Positions 1-8,646 of a DNA stretch of 64,000 nt are shown here, in pieces. Source of the DNA: Chthonobacter rhizosphaerae (GTDB taxonomy: Bacteria > Pseudomonadota > Alphaproteobacteria > Rhizobiales > Pleomorphomonadaceae); assembly GCF_013839525.1 (NCBI RefSeq), contig NZ_JACDIS010000013.1, positions 1 through 64,000 on the forward strand, given 5' to 3'. Position 1 is the stretch's first letter, and each line of letters opens with the position of its first letter. The translations under genes were made by a program, and so were the position numbers. The notes beneath the pieces are model-generated. The model saw only the letters and a list, made by a program, of their open reading frames with translations, was not told where the DNA came from and did no database searches.

Positions 1-272
1 GACCCCTTCGAGACCGGAGACCCTTCAGGCTTGCTGCCTCGAAGCGTCGATCCGGAGACGACCATTCCCGCCGGCACCGCGTCGCCGCAGCGCCGCCGTC
101 GATGGCGCTGATATAGTCCCCCCTCCCGCCGCCTGTCAACACGCCAATTCAAAAAACCGACACGAAAGCCGATAGAAGGCGGTTTTCCGCGGTTTTCGGA
201 CCGGCGACGGGCGCGGGTCGTCGTGGGTGTCGTAGGGGGTGTCGTGGGGGGTGTCGCGTTCGGCGCCGGGGC
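1..272. other. Non-coding left edge
   Basis: No supported gene. Besides the leftward promoter there is an A-rich/T-rich patch (about 148-200) and a short run of repeated GTGTCG units (about 226-257), just beyond the 3' end of the phospholipase D-like gene. Confidence 0.5.
110..139 (-). promoter_or_regulatory. Leftward sigma70-type promoter leaving the window
   Basis: On the minus strand a TTGACA box (134-139) is followed, after an 18-nt spacer, by TATATC (110-115). The pair is close to consensus and drives transcription towards position 1. No open reading frame starts between 109 and 1, so the transcribed gene lies outside the window. A stable RNA or a gene with a long leader are both possible. 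The call rests on box match and spacing only. Confidence 0.45.
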
Positions 273-1799
273 TCACGCCCCGCGGCCGGCGGTGGTCCGG
301 CCGGGCCGACGCGGCAGCCGGAGGCGGCTCAACCTGCGTTTCAGGGGCGACGCGGCCGGCCGCGCCGTCGCCGGATCGAGCAGGGCGCGGTCGGCGAGCT
401 CGCGCTGGATCGCGCCGATCTCCGGCGGCTCTAACGGCTGAAGGCTGCGCCCCGCGCCGCGGAGGATCTCGACGGCGCCGAGGAGCGAGCCCTGCAGCGC
501 GAGGGTGGTCTCCACGGCGGCGGCGTCCGCGCCGAGGTGTTCGGCGAGGAGATCCGCCCGCAGGCGCCGGATGGCGACCCGGACCGGATCGTCGGGCCCG
601 GTGTCCGGCCCCGCCTCGATCGCCAGGTCGCTTTCGGTGTCGAACCCCATGGAGCGGTTGTTCAGGTTGGACGACCCGACCCGCAGGATGCGGTCGTCCA
701 CGATCAGGATCTTGGCGTGGACGTAGATCGGCCGCCCTTTCTCGGTGACCGGATAGTAGAGGCGGAAGCGGCCCTGGAGGTCCACGGCGCGGATCTGCTC
801 GAGGAGGATCGCCCGGGCGCCGCCCATGACCTCCTCCTCCAGCCAGCCGTCCGCCGACTGCGGATTGACGATCACGAACTCCGGGCCGTCCGGCTCCGCG
901 AGCCGCCGCCCGATGGCCTCGGCGATCGCCTTGGAGGCGAAATACTGGCTCTCCAGATAGACCGACCGGCGCGCCGCCGCGATCGCGTCGAGATAGAGCC
1001 GCTCGATCTCGCGCACCTCCGGCCGGCCGTCGTAGGCCGGGTTCGTCCGCGCGATGGCCACGTTCACCCGGTCGAAGTCGCCACCGAGATGGACCGGCCA
1101 GATCGGCGGCGCCGGCGGCGGCGCCTCGAGCCGTTCGCCGGTCGCCTTCAGCCAGCGGTCGCGCGCCAGCTCGCCGAGCGCGGCGGCGGCCGGGCCGCTG
1201 ACCGCGGTGGTGGCGTCGTGCCAGGGACCGTAGCGTCGGCGCGTGGTCGGCCGCCGTCGCCGCGGATCGTCGTCCAGGTGGTCGCGGGTGTCCCACCGGT
1301 CGGCGGTGATGTCGATGCCGCCGCAGAAGGCGAGCACGTCGTCCACCACCACGATCTTGTGGTGGTGCGCGGCGGTGGCCGGGTGGGCGCCGTCGAGCTT
1401 CAGGCGCACGTTCTCGTGGGTCATCCAGTCGAGCACGAAGAGGGGCGTCGACCCCCGGCCGAGGGAGAAGAGGACGCCCATGTCCCACTTCAGGAGGCTG
1501 ATCTTGACCCCCGGCCGCGTGCGGGCGATCCAGTCGAGAAACCGGCCCAACCGCTTCGGGGCGCCGTCGGTCGCGTCCGGGTCCAGGGAGACGCGGGTGT
1601 CGAAGTCCCAGCCGATCAGGTAGACCGAGTGCCGCGCCTCCAGGATGGCCTGGCGGACGGCCGCGAAATAGTTCGCCGCGTCGATGATGACGGACAGACG
1701 GTCGGCGCGCGCGATCCGCCAGCAATTGCGCCCGACCTCCAGGATCGGCCCGGTGGGGCTCCGGCTGTCGCGAACGGGAGGAGAACTGGCAAGAACCAT
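273..1799 (-). CDS. Phospholipase D / cardiolipin synthase-like protein
   Basis: A 508-residue protein of the phospholipase D superfamily. It carries two HxKx4D motifs: His146-x-Lys148 with Asp153, and His361-x-Lys363 with Asp368 followed by a GSSNLNNRS segment. The two motifs build one active site, with a phospho-histidine intermediate. Family members transfer or hydrolyse phosphatidyl groups (cardiolipin synthase or PLD) or, less often, cut DNA. The long charged linker between the motifs and the absence of N-terminal membrane helices resemble soluble bacterial PLD-like proteins more than classical ClsA. It has no operon partner; the next gene on the same strand ends about 190 bp upstream. 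The substrate is not decided by sequence. Confidence 0.85.
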   Translation of the reverse strand: MVLASSPPVRDSRSPTGPILEVGRNCWRIARADRLSVIIDAANYFAAVRQAILEARHSVYLIGWDFDTRVSLDPDATDGAPKRLGRFLDWIARTRPGVKISLLKWDMGVLFSLGRGSTPLFVLDWMTHENVRLKLDGAHPATAAHHHKIVVVDDVLAFCGGIDITADRWDTRDHLDDDPRRRRPTTRRRYGPWHDATTAVSGPAAAALGELARDRWLKATGERLEAPPPAPPIWPVHLGGDFDRVNVAIARTNPAYDGRPEVREIERLYLDAIAAARRSVYLESQYFASKAIAEAIGRRLAEPDGPEFVIVNPQSADGWLEEEVMGGARAILLEQIRAVDLQGRFRLYYPVTEKGRPIYVHAKILIVDDRILRVGSSNLNNRSMGFDTESDLAIEAGPDTGPDDPVRVAIRRLRADLLAEHLGADAAAVETTLALQGSLLGAVEILRGAGRSLQPLEPPEIGAIQRELADRALLDPATARPAASPLKRRLSRLRLPRRPGRTTAGRGA

Positions 1800-1989
1800 G
1801 GGGCGGCCCGCTGACGCTGACGGTCGCCCGGCCGCCCGCGCGGTTCGCCGAGGCGGGCCGGGCAGGCGGTCAGGCGGATGTCAGGGTTCAACAAGCGGAG
1901 CCTGAGCCGAGTTCCACCGTCCGGCCGGAGGACGAGGGACCGCGCAGGCGGCGCGAGGGGGACCGCCGGGCCGCCGGACGGGCGCGCGG

Positions 1990-3597
1990 TCAGGGCGTCC
2001 AGGGGCGCGGCGGGCCGTCGCGTCCGATCACCTGGAAACTGTCGCCCGCCACGGCCTGCCAGGGTCCCTCGCGGCCGTCGGGCCAGAGAACGCGGACCTG
2101 CGGCGTCGCGGTCGCGCCGAGGCCGAAATGCCACCAGCCGAGCTGGCCGCCCGCATGGCCGCCGCCGATGGTGACCTCGCGCCGGATGATCCGGTCGGCC
2201 AGGCGGACCTCGATCCAGGCGCCGATGGCGTCGCGGTTGGGCGGGTCGTCGGCGAGGCGGATCTGCAGCCAGTGGCCGGCGCCGGCGGTGGTGTTCCGCC
2301 AGATCTCGGCGTCCTTCCAGCGGTTCGCGACCACGAGGTCGACGAGGCCGTCGAGGTTGAGGTCGACGAGGGCGCCGCCCCGGCCGATCCTGGTGCTGGC
2401 GACCCCGGCGCGATCGCCCGCCTCCACGAAGGTGCCGTCCGGCGCCTGGAGGAGGAGGTTGTTCGGATCCTCGGCGGCGAAATCGGGCATCTCGGCCACG
2501 TTGCCCTTGGCGACGAACAGATCGGCGAAACCGTCGTTGTTGACGTCCTGGAAGTCCGCGTGCCACGCGGTGCTCGGCCGGATGTCGCCGCCCACATAGG
2601 GGCGGTGGGCGGTGACGCCGCGGGCGAAGGCGACGTCTTTATAGACCGGGGCGGCGGAGGGTTTCGGGTCGGCCAGCGTCTGCAGCTTGTTGTCCGCCAT
2701 GCTGGTCAGGAAGTATTCCGGAAAGCCGTCGCCGTCGAGGTCGGCGCCGGCGATGCCCATGCCCCAGATCCTGAGGGATTTCCAGCCCTCCGCCTCCGTA
2801 TAGAGTGCGGGCGGCTTGCCGGGCTCGACGCGCCAGAGCTGTTCCTGGCCGCCCTTGTAGTATTCGCGGTCGTTGGAGACCCTGAGCGACGGGATGCCGG
2901 AGCGGTTCCAGTCGGTGAACAGCATGGAGAGCGCGCAGTGGCTGGGCGCGAGCGGCACCGGCGGGCCGAAGCCCCGGGCCGGTCTGCCGCCCTCCACGCG
3001 TGGGCGATGCAGCCGGTTTTCAGCGCAGTTGCCCCACGGCATGGCGCCCTTGTCGAGGTCGATGTAGGTTCCGATCGCGAGCGTCGGCCAGGCGGATCCG
3101 GCCTCGAAGGTGGCCGAGAAGGCGCTCGTCCAGGCATCGCCGCCCTCGAACGTCCAGGCTTCGTTGGCCCGTTCGAACCGGCAGCCGCCGAGACCGCGCA
3201 TGACCACGGTCTCGCCGATTCTGAGAAGCACGATGTCGTCGATGTCGTCGGCGTCGATGTCCACCGGGTAGACGCCGGTGACCCGGTCGAGCTCCACGCC
3301 GCTCTCCACGGCCTGGAAGCGCAGCGGCCCGCCGCGTTCGGAGCCGTTGCGGTAGAGGCGGGCGGGCGCCGTGCCGCCGGCGAAGACGAGGTCCGGGAAA
3401 CCGTCGCCGCTGCAGTCGAACGCCGCGACGCCGCCGCCGACCATGTATTCCCAGTCGCCCGCATAGACCGACCGGATGCCGGACGCCTCGGTCTCGTCGA
3501 CGAACCGGGGCACGAGAGGACCGCCGCCGGCCTCGGCGGGCGCCGCCGCCGCAGCCGCGATGAGGCAGGCGGCGAACCGGACCACCAGGGAAGGCAT
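1990..3597 (-). CDS. CRTAC1/UnbV-type FG-GAP repeat secreted protein
   Basis: A 535-residue exported protein with an N-terminal signal peptide (hydrophobic to about residue 20, Ala-rich cleavage region). Several FG-GAP/VCBS-like repeats with acidic calcium-loop motifs follow (DxDxDGxxD types, for example DLDGDGFPE and DVNNDGFAD). The C-terminal 100 residues fit the ASPIC/UnbV domain. Such proteins form beta-propellers and are usually periplasmic or surface binding modules. ATG 3597 is chosen because GGAG lies 6 nt upstream. The alternative ATG at 3603 forms an ATGA overlap with the stop of the haloperoxidase gene, so the two are translationally coupled either way. The partner suggests a joint extracytoplasmic function, but the ligand is unknown. 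Confidence 0.85.
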   Translation of the reverse strand: MPSLVVRFAACLIAAAAAAPAEAGGGPLVPRFVDETEASGIRSVYAGDWEYMVGGGVAAFDCSGDGFPDLVFAGGTAPARLYRNGSERGGPLRFQAVESGVELDRVTGVYPVDIDADDIDDIVLLRIGETVVMRGLGGCRFERANEAWTFEGGDAWTSAFSATFEAGSAWPTLAIGTYIDLDKGAMPWGNCAENRLHRPRVEGGRPARGFGPPVPLAPSHCALSMLFTDWNRSGIPSLRVSNDREYYKGGQEQLWRVEPGKPPALYTEAEGWKSLRIWGMGIAGADLDGDGFPEYFLTSMADNKLQTLADPKPSAAPVYKDVAFARGVTAHRPYVGGDIRPSTAWHADFQDVNNDGFADLFVAKGNVAEMPDFAAEDPNNLLLQAPDGTFVEAGDRAGVASTRIGRGGALVDLNLDGLVDLVVANRWKDAEIWRNTTAGAGHWLQIRLADDPPNRDAIGAWIEVRLADRIIRREVTIGGGHAGGQLGWWHFGLGATATPQVRVLWPDGREGPWQAVAGDSFQVIGRDGPPRPWTP

Positions 3598-3599
3598 GC

Positions 3600-5039
3600 T
3601 CATCTCCACGTGCTGAGTCGGACCGCGTGCGCGCCGATGCAGGCGCCCTGCTTCAGGCCCTCCGTCACGGCGGACCGGAAGTGGATGCCGCCATGAAACC
3701 GCGACAGGCCGGCCTCCTCGGCGGCGGCCCGGAAACTCGGATAGGACCGCGCCGGCAGGCCGTCCGCCTCGTGGGTGGCGTCCGTGAACGCGTACGGGTC
3801 GCCGAAGGCGGCGGCGAGGACGGCCGCGGCGGCGCCCGACTGGGTGCTGTGGCCGCTGGGGAATTCCGGAAACGGCGGCGTCGCCATGATGGGCTCCCAC
3901 GCCGGGTCGAAGAGCTTGCGGATGACGGTCACGGGCCGGACCGTATCGTAGCGGTACTTGGTGTGCCAGCAGCCGATGAAGGCGTCGGCGAGCGCGACGC
4001 CGAGCCGGGCGAGGACGTCGAGGCGGCGCTCCAGGGGGGCGCCCTCGGCCTCCAGGATCTGGACCGCGATGGAGATCCAGTGGCCGGGCGGCGTCGGCGA
4101 CAGCATGGGGTCGTCGGCCCAGAAGCGCGCGATGGCGCGCTCCTCGGCGGTCAGCCGCGCGCTCGCCGCATGGAGTTCGCGCGCCTCCTCGTAGAAGGGA
4201 GAGCCGGGCGTCTCGTCATAGGCCGGCGGCGGGGGAAGGTCGCAGGCGGCGCCGGTCGGCATGGCGAACGGCCGGTTGGCGCCCCAGGCCGGCAGGAGCG
4301 GCGCCTGCTGCTGGCGGATGAGGCTGGTCGGCACCCAGCGGCCGGGCTCCCGGCTGACCGCGTAGGTGAGCGGGAAGCCCATGTTCTCCACCACGGCGCC
4401 GCCATCCGTGAGCGACCAGGCGCGGACGTGCTCGGCGACCGCCCGGCCGTGGGCGGCGCTCCGGGCGACCACGTCGTCCGCCACGCCCGCGGCGGCGGCG
4501 GCGCCGAGCTGCCTCGCGATCATGGTGATCGCGCGCTGGCCGGTCGGCCCGGTGTTCTGGAAGAAGCTCCGGGTGGCGTCTGCGAGCGCCGCCTCCAGGA
4601 CGACCGCCTCGTCGTAGACGGCGCCGGGCTCGCGGGCGGGGACGGGCGCGAGCCCGTTCAGCTGGCCCGCCAGGGACTTCAGGCGCGGCGACCCGGACGC
4701 GGCCGCCTCGAAGGCGGTGACCGCCAGGTAGGCGAAGGACCGGCTGGCGACGGGCGGCGAATAGGTGGGCGTGTGCCGCACGAGTTCCAGCACCAGCTGG
4801 TAGCGGGTCTTGAGGATCGCTTCCGGTGTCTCCTTCGACGGGCCGGCCGCCGCGGCCGCGCCCATGGCCGACCAGCCGGCGAAAAGGCAGAGGCAGGCGG
4901 CCAGGAGCGCTGACCGCACCGCCTTCGGCAGCCACGGCGTCCGGGATGGCCGCAGCGCCAGGATACGGGAGACGCGCGCCCGACGGGAGCGCGCGCAAGC
5001 GTGGGGGGACAGCATCGGCCGGTCGTTCTTCTTGTCCAT
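3600..5039 (-). CDS. Vanadium-dependent haloperoxidase family protein
   Basis: A 479-residue protein of the PAP2/vanadium chloroperoxidase fold. The vanadate or phosphate pocket is complete: Lys361 with Arg368-Pro369, a PSGH box (394-397) and SR...H (Ser446-Arg447...His453). A hydrophobic segment at about 42-66 looks like a signal or anchor preceded by a basic N-region, so export is likely. The family includes halide-oxidising peroxidases and acid phosphatases, and sequence alone does not decide between them. Its stop codon overlaps the first possible start of the CRTAC1-like gene. The true start is uncertain because no good ribosome site precedes 5039; Met9 is an alternative. Confidence 0.85.
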   Translation of the reverse strand: MDKKNDRPMLSPHACARSRRARVSRILALRPSRTPWLPKAVRSALLAACLCLFAGWSAMGAAAAAGPSKETPEAILKTRYQLVLELVRHTPTYSPPVASRSFAYLAVTAFEAAASGSPRLKSLAGQLNGLAPVPAREPGAVYDEAVVLEAALADATRSFFQNTGPTGQRAITMIARQLGAAAAAGVADDVVARSAAHGRAVAEHVRAWSLTDGGAVVENMGFPLTYAVSREPGRWVPTSLIRQQQAPLLPAWGANRPFAMPTGAACDLPPPPAYDETPGSPFYEEARELHAASARLTAEERAIARFWADDPMLSPTPPGHWISIAVQILEAEGAPLERRLDVLARLGVALADAFIGCWHTKYRYDTVRPVTVIRKLFDPAWEPIMATPPFPEFPSGHSTQSGAAAAVLAAAFGDPYAFTDATHEADGLPARSYPSFRAAAEEAGLSRFHGGIHFRSAVTEGLKQGACIGAHAVRLSTWR

Positions 5040-5506
5040 GTGACGCGGAGCCCGCGGACCGTGGTGCGCGGCGCCGGCTCATCTTAGCGGCAAGTCCACG
5101 GCTCGGCCACAGCTCCCGCGCGCGTCGCGGACGTGGAGCGGGAGCGATGGCCGGGACGGCGCCAGCCGCAGACGACGGGCGGCGCGGCGCGGCGCACGGC
5201 CTGAGCGCCCCGCCTGAAGCGCGGCGTTCAGCCTTCCACGGCGCCAGACATGCCGGTGAGCTTCGGCGGGTTCCGGCAGAATTGAAAAATTAAATTCGGC
5301 GCTCGTCGATTAGAAAAATCCGGTTTCGGTTGCGAAACACGGCCGAATGACTTATGTATACCTCGTTCGAAAATTGGCTCGTCGCTGATCAGCCCTACGG
5401 CTTTTTCTTGACATCGCTGGATTCGGATCAGGCGGGGCGGTGGTCGCTCCGCTCGACGCGCAGTCGTGCGCCGTCGGTTTTATTGCGTTGTTCAAGGGAG
5501 GCCACC
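5040..5506. other. Divergent intergenic region with cspA leader
   Basis: The left part (5040-5280) is GC-rich and must hold the start region of the haloperoxidase gene. The right part (5280-5325) is AT-rich and precedes a candidate cspA promoter. A roughly 140-nt untranslated leader follows. A short ATG frame at 5147 was considered and rejected. Confidence 0.5.
5330..5358 (+). promoter_or_regulatory. Candidate cspA promoter
   Basis: TTGCGA (5330-5335) and TATGTA (5353-5358) are separated by 17 nt, and an AT-rich block lies directly upstream (5280-5325). A transcript from here would have a 5' leader of about 140 nt before cspA, as is typical of cold-shock mRNAs whose leader folds control translation. 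A second TTGACA at 5408 has no matching -10 box. Confidence 0.45.
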
Positions 5507-5716
5507 ATGGCCACTGGTACCGTCAAGTTCTTCAACACCCAGAAGGGGTTCGGCTTCATCGAGCAGGACGCCGGCGGCCCGGACGTGTTCGTCCACGTGT
5601 CGGCGGTGGAGCGCGCAGGCATGCGCAGCCTCGTTGAAGGCCAGAAGCTTTCGTTCGACATCGAAGCCGACCGCCGGACCGGCAAGTCGGCCGCGTCGAA
5701 CCTGCAGAACGCCTGA
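5507..5716 (+). CDS. cspA: Cold-shock protein (CspA family)
   Basis: A 69-residue single cold-shock domain. RNP1 (KGFGFI) and RNP2 (VFVHVSAV) are both visible, with the usual family length. It binds single-stranded RNA and DNA and acts as an RNA chaperone in the cytoplasm. The start at 5507 follows a strong AGGGAGG site (5495-5501) at 5-nt spacing. Longer in-frame upstream translation is not credible, because the family begins MATGTVKFF. It heads a run of small genes on the same strand that ends next to rpsU. The long leader suggests post-transcriptional control. Not every CspA paralogue is cold-induced. Confidence 0.95.
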   Translation: MATGTVKFFNTQKGFGFIEQDAGGPDVFVHVSAVERAGMRSLVEGQKLSFDIEADRRTGKSAASNLQNA

Positions 5717-5819
5717 GTTCGCTCAAGTCCGCGCACGCGACGCGCGGATCGGCCGGCCCGGCTTCCGTCGGGCCGGCAACTCGCGTCGTCGCCGGCTCGC
5801 GTTTCACACGAGGTGGTGA

Positions 5820-6044
5820 ATGGCTCGAAAGCCGAAAAGCAAGTCCGAATTCGTCCTGTTCGACGTGATCTACCAGGACGGCAGCCAGCGGTCCAACCGC
5901 CGCGTCCCCTCGGACATCCTGGGTGGGCTGGACGGCGACGAGCCGGCCCGCGGGGTGATCGAGGAGCAGGATCGGCAGATCGCCGAGCAGTCCGGGATCC
6001 CGCCGGCGCCGATCAAGGTGATCCGCCGCGCCGGGCGGTCCTGA
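5820..6044 (+). CDS. Small conserved protein, unknown function
   Basis: A 74-residue protein with a basic N-terminus (MARKPKSKS), a short beta-rich centre (FVLFDVIYQDGS) and a C-terminus ending in Arg. GAGGTGG lies just upstream of the ATG. No domain is recognised with certainty. The size, the basic start and the position behind a cold-shock gene suggest a small nucleic-acid- or ribosome-associated factor, but that is inference. Codon use matches the neighbours, so the frame looks real. Confidence 0.7.
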   Translation: MARKPKSKSEFVLFDVIYQDGSQRSNRRVPSDILGGLDGDEPARGVIEEQDRQIAEQSGIPPAPIKVIRRAGRS

Positions 6045-6289
6045 CCCGCCGGCGGCGCCGGTGCAGCCCTGCCGCGAGCGGCCGCCTTTCGGGCGGCAGC
6101 CGCCTCCATCGGATCCGGCGCCCTCGGCGGCCGCATACCGAACGGCAGGATCGAGAGAAGCCGGACCGAAAGGGGCCGCGACGAGAGCGACGCGATCAGA
6201 GCGTTCACCCTGGAGCGGCTCACCCATGAGCGGCTTTTCTCCGAGCGCCCGAACCGGCCGCCGGCACGATGAAGCGGAGTTTGAACATC

Positions 6290-6487
6290 ATGACCAAGGC
6301 TTATGAGGTCGGCCAATCCGTCCGACTCGCCACACCGTTCGCGGCGGCGCAAGGCGCCGGCGACGTCTACACGGTGCTGCGCCGCCACGAGATGGACAGC
6401 GACGATCCGACCTATGTGATCGAGAGCGAGGTCGATCGGCGGCTGCGCCGTGAATCGCACAGCCGCCTGAAGCCGGCCGCCGGCTGA
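6290..6487 (+). CDS. Small conserved protein, unknown function
   Basis: A 65-residue protein starting MTKAYEVGQSV. A GGAG site sits 10 nt upstream of the ATG at 6290. The in-frame ATG at 6269 has no ribosome site and is disfavoured. The sequence reads like a small SH3-like or Kow-type barrel (GQSVRLATPF, VYTVLRRHE, YVIESEVDRRLRR) and ends in a basic helix. The function is unknown. It lies between two other small genes on the same strand. Confidence 0.65.
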   Translation: MTKAYEVGQSVRLATPFAAAQGAGDVYTVLRRHEMDSDDPTYVIESEVDRRLRRESHSRLKPAAG

Positions 6488-6643
6488 CGCACCCCGGCGG
6501 ACCTGCGCGGGCCGCCGCCCTTTCCGCCGCGTCCGGCATGCCGCCGGGCGGGCCAGCCCCGCGCTGATGCGGGCCCCGGCAGCCATGGCTGCCGCTTCCG
6601 GACGGTCCGCCCCCGCGGCCGCCGGCTACGCCGAGGAGGCGCC

Positions 6644-6910
6644 ATGAAGATCCTGGAAATGCTGCCGGACCTGGATTCCGACGCACTCGCCACCATGCGG
6701 ATCAACGCGATACGGCTCGTTGAACACGGCACGGTCAAGCAGAAGCAGCAGGCCACCGAGGCCTTGCCGCTGATCGAGGCCGAGCAGGGCCGTCGCGCCG
6801 AAGCCGGACCGGCGAAGCCGAAGCCGCGCGCCAAGGCGGCCGACAAGGCCGACGGCAAGGCGCCTGCCAAAAAGGCCGCCGCCAAGAAGGTCAAGGCCGG
6901 AACGGCCTGA
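6644..6910 (+). CDS. Small protein with Lys/Ala-rich histone-like tail
   Basis: An 88-residue protein behind an ideal AGGAGG site (7-nt spacing). Residues 1-50 form a predicted helical domain that begins MKILEMLPDLDSDALATMR. Residues 55-88 are a Lys/Ala/Pro-rich tail with repeated AKKA-type units, like the C-termini of histone H1-like bacterial proteins. Binding to nucleic acid through the tail is a reasonable inference. The N-terminal domain is not one I recognise. Confidence 0.7.
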   Translation: MKILEMLPDLDSDALATMRINAIRLVEHGTVKQKQQATEALPLIEAEQGRRAEAGPAKPKPRAKAADKADGKAPAKKAAAKKVKAGTA

Positions 6911-6996
6911 CCGTCGCCGCGCGTCCGCCCCCGGACCGCGCCCTCCCCTCCGTCTCTCACCCGACAGCCGTCGCCACCCCGGCGGCGGAGCCCGCC

Positions 6997-7413
6997 ATGG
7001 ACAAAAGGTCTACAGCACACATGAAGAAAGTCGCCGATCTCGCCGAACGCCGGAAGACCGCTGACGCCGCGAAGGCGCTGCTCTTGGAGAAGTTCAAGAA
7101 CCGCCCGGCGGCGGACGATCCGGCCGTGGTCGCCCGCGCCGCCGAGCGGCAGGCGGTGAACGAGGCGCGCGCCGAGCGCCTCGCCGCCAAGGCGGCCGAA
7201 GCCGCCGCCGTCCGCGCGGCCGAGGAAGCCCTGAAGGCCGAAGAGGAGAAGGCGCGGGAAGCGGAACGCGCCGCGCAGGAGGCCGAGGCGCGGGCGGAAG
7301 CCGATGCGCGCCAGCAGGCCGATCGCGATCGCGCCCGCCGCGTGGTGGCCGACGAGGCCGAGCGCAAGGCGCAGCGGGACGCCCGCTATGCGGCCCGCAA
7401 GGCGCGCCGCTGA
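6997..7413 (+). CDS. DUF6481 family coiled-coil protein
   Basis: A 138-residue, almost entirely helical, Ala/Glu/Arg-rich protein. It matches the DUF6481 pattern: a KALLLEKFKNRPAADDPAV segment near residues 26-44 and a basic RDARYAARKARR end. Residues 45-130 are a long heptad-rich coiled coil. The function of the family is not established. GGAG lies 6 nt before the ATG. It closes the small-gene run and is followed by a hairpin terminator. Confidence 0.75.
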   Translation: MDKRSTAHMKKVADLAERRKTADAAKALLLEKFKNRPAADDPAVVARAAERQAVNEARAERLAAKAAEAAAVRAAEEALKAEEEKAREAERAAQEAEARAEADARQQADRDRARRVVADEAERKAQRDARYAARKARR

Positions 7414-7478
7414 CGGGAGCCGTCCGCGACCGGCAAAACGCTCCGCCAGTCAATCGCGTGAACGGGAAGATACGGGAG

Positions 7479-7500
7479 GGGCCCGCCTGGCGGGCCCTTT
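7479..7500 (+). terminator. Intrinsic terminator after the DUF6481 gene
   Basis: An 8-bp perfect stem (7479-7486 with 7490-7497) and a 3-nt loop are followed by a short T run (TTTCG). It lies 66 nt past the stop codon and separates the small-gene run from convergent rpsU. Confidence 0.7.
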
Positions 7501-7641
7501 CGACTATGGGCTTGCCGGGGGGCTTGCCGAGGGGCGAGCCGGGCCGGACGGGTCGTCGGCCCTCCATCCGGCCGGGTCGGGCGGCCCTGGATCGACGAGG
7601 TCCGACGACGCTCGCCGATCGCAGGCGCTCGGCCGGCGGTC

Positions 7642-7926
7642 TCAGCCGGCGGTGGAGGCGGTGGCCGGCATGGCCGCGGCGGGACGCCGGCCGTCCGGAC
7701 GAACCCGCTTCTTCGGCCCGGGCAGAAGCCCCTCGCGCTGAGCGAGCTTGCGGGCGGCCTTCTTGGTGCGGCGAACCGCTTCGGCCTTCTCGCGGGTCTT
7801 GCGCTCGGAAGGCTTCTCGTAGGCGCGGCGCTGCTTCATCTCGCGAAAGACGCCTTCGCGCTGGAGCTTCTTCTTCAGAACCTTGAGCGCCTGCTCGACA
7901 TTGTTGTCTCGTACAAGTACTTGCAA
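7642..7926 (-). CDS. rpsU: 30S ribosomal protein S21
   Basis: A 94-residue bS21 that binds 16S rRNA on the small subunit platform and aids initiation. The start [20 protein letters not shown] and the REGVFREMK core are diagnostic. The tail is longer than in Enterobacteria, as is usual in alphaproteobacteria. The start codon is TTG (7924-7926), with AGGGG 5 nt upstream. The only nearby ATG is out of frame. Convergent orientation and a terminator separate it from the cold-shock/small-protein run. Confidence 0.95.
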   Translation of the reverse strand: MQVLVRDNNVEQALKVLKKKLQREGVFREMKQRRAYEKPSERKTREKAEAVRRTKKAARKLAQREGLLPGPKKRVRPDGRRPAAAMPATASTAG

Positions 7927-7998
7927 AACATCCCCTTAATGCCGCGCGCCTGTTTCGGGTCGTTCAGCGATGGCGCGGGCCGATGCTGAGCGGCGACC

Positions 7999-8027
7999 AT
8001 ATCATCAATTCGCCTGAAGACCAGCAA
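7999..8027 (-). promoter_or_regulatory. Candidate rpsU promoter
   Basis: On the minus strand TTGCTG (8022-8027) and TGATAT (7999-8004) are separated by 17 nt. The leader to the TTG start would be about 65 nt. Confidence 0.35.
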
Positions 8028-8220
8028 ATCCTCGTGACCGGCTCCGCCGACCTTCCGGCGCGCGGGTAGAAGAAAGCGGCCGTCCGCCTGGATTTTCCTC
8101 AGAAATGCAGGCCGCCGGGCGCCGGCTTCTGCTCCGAATACGGCAAATAGATCCGAATCCGGCCTGGAGCTGTGCTATGAAGAGGGCGGCCTTCAGATCT
8201 GCGAGGCCGAAGGCATCATA

Positions 8221-8628
8221 ATGAAAACGTTTGTTCGCGGGGCTCTTGTGGCCGCCGCCCTCGCGCCGGCCGCCGCCCTCGCTCCGGCGCCGGCCTTTGC
8301 CGACGCCATGTCGATCGACTTCGCCTGGCACGCGGTGAGCTTCTGCCGGGACGCGCCGCGGAACCCGGTGATCACACTGTCGCACGTGCCCCGGGAGACC
8401 GCCGTGCTCCGCCTGGAACTGTCCAACGGCGACGCCGCGTCCGACTACGGCGGCGGCGACGTGGCCTTCACGGGCGAGCACGAGATTTCGGCCGACAGCC
8501 TGATGGCCCGCTCGCCCTGCCGGCTCGGCGACTACACCTGGACGATGACGGCGCTCGACAAGGCCGGCGGCGTGCTGGCGGTGGCGACGCGGACCCGCCG
8601 GGCCGACAGCTACAGCGCCCTGCGCTGA
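8221..8628 (+). CDS. Secreted YbhB/YbcL-like (PEBP-related) protein
   Basis: A 135-residue protein with a clear signal peptide (Ala-rich core, AFA-D cleavage site near residue 28). The rest follows the small exported PEBP-like pattern: a P(V)ITLSHVP strand, a GGGDVAFTGEHEI loop, a SPC motif and a C-terminal YTWTMTALDKAG. PEBP proteins bind phospholipids or small anions. This short form is periplasmic and its ligand is unknown. AAGG lies 7 nt before the ATG. The cysteines in FCRDAP and SPCRLG could form a disulfide. Confidence 0.65.
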   Translation: MKTFVRGALVAAALAPAAALAPAPAFADAMSIDFAWHAVSFCRDAPRNPVITLSHVPRETAVLRLELSNGDAASDYGGGDVAFTGEHEISADSLMARSPCRLGDYTWTMTALDKAGGVLAVATRTRRADSYSALR

Positions 8629-8646
8629 CGCCCCGGCAGCGGCGGG

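Noticed and set aside
5147..5293. A 48-codon frame with a GGGAG site just before its ATG, left of cspA
   Set aside because: The translation has no recognisable pattern, the region is expected to be control DNA, and no similar small gene is known to me.
5408..5413. TTGACA as the cspA -35 box
   Set aside because: No -10-like sequence lies 15-19 nt downstream. The 5330-5358 pair is better.
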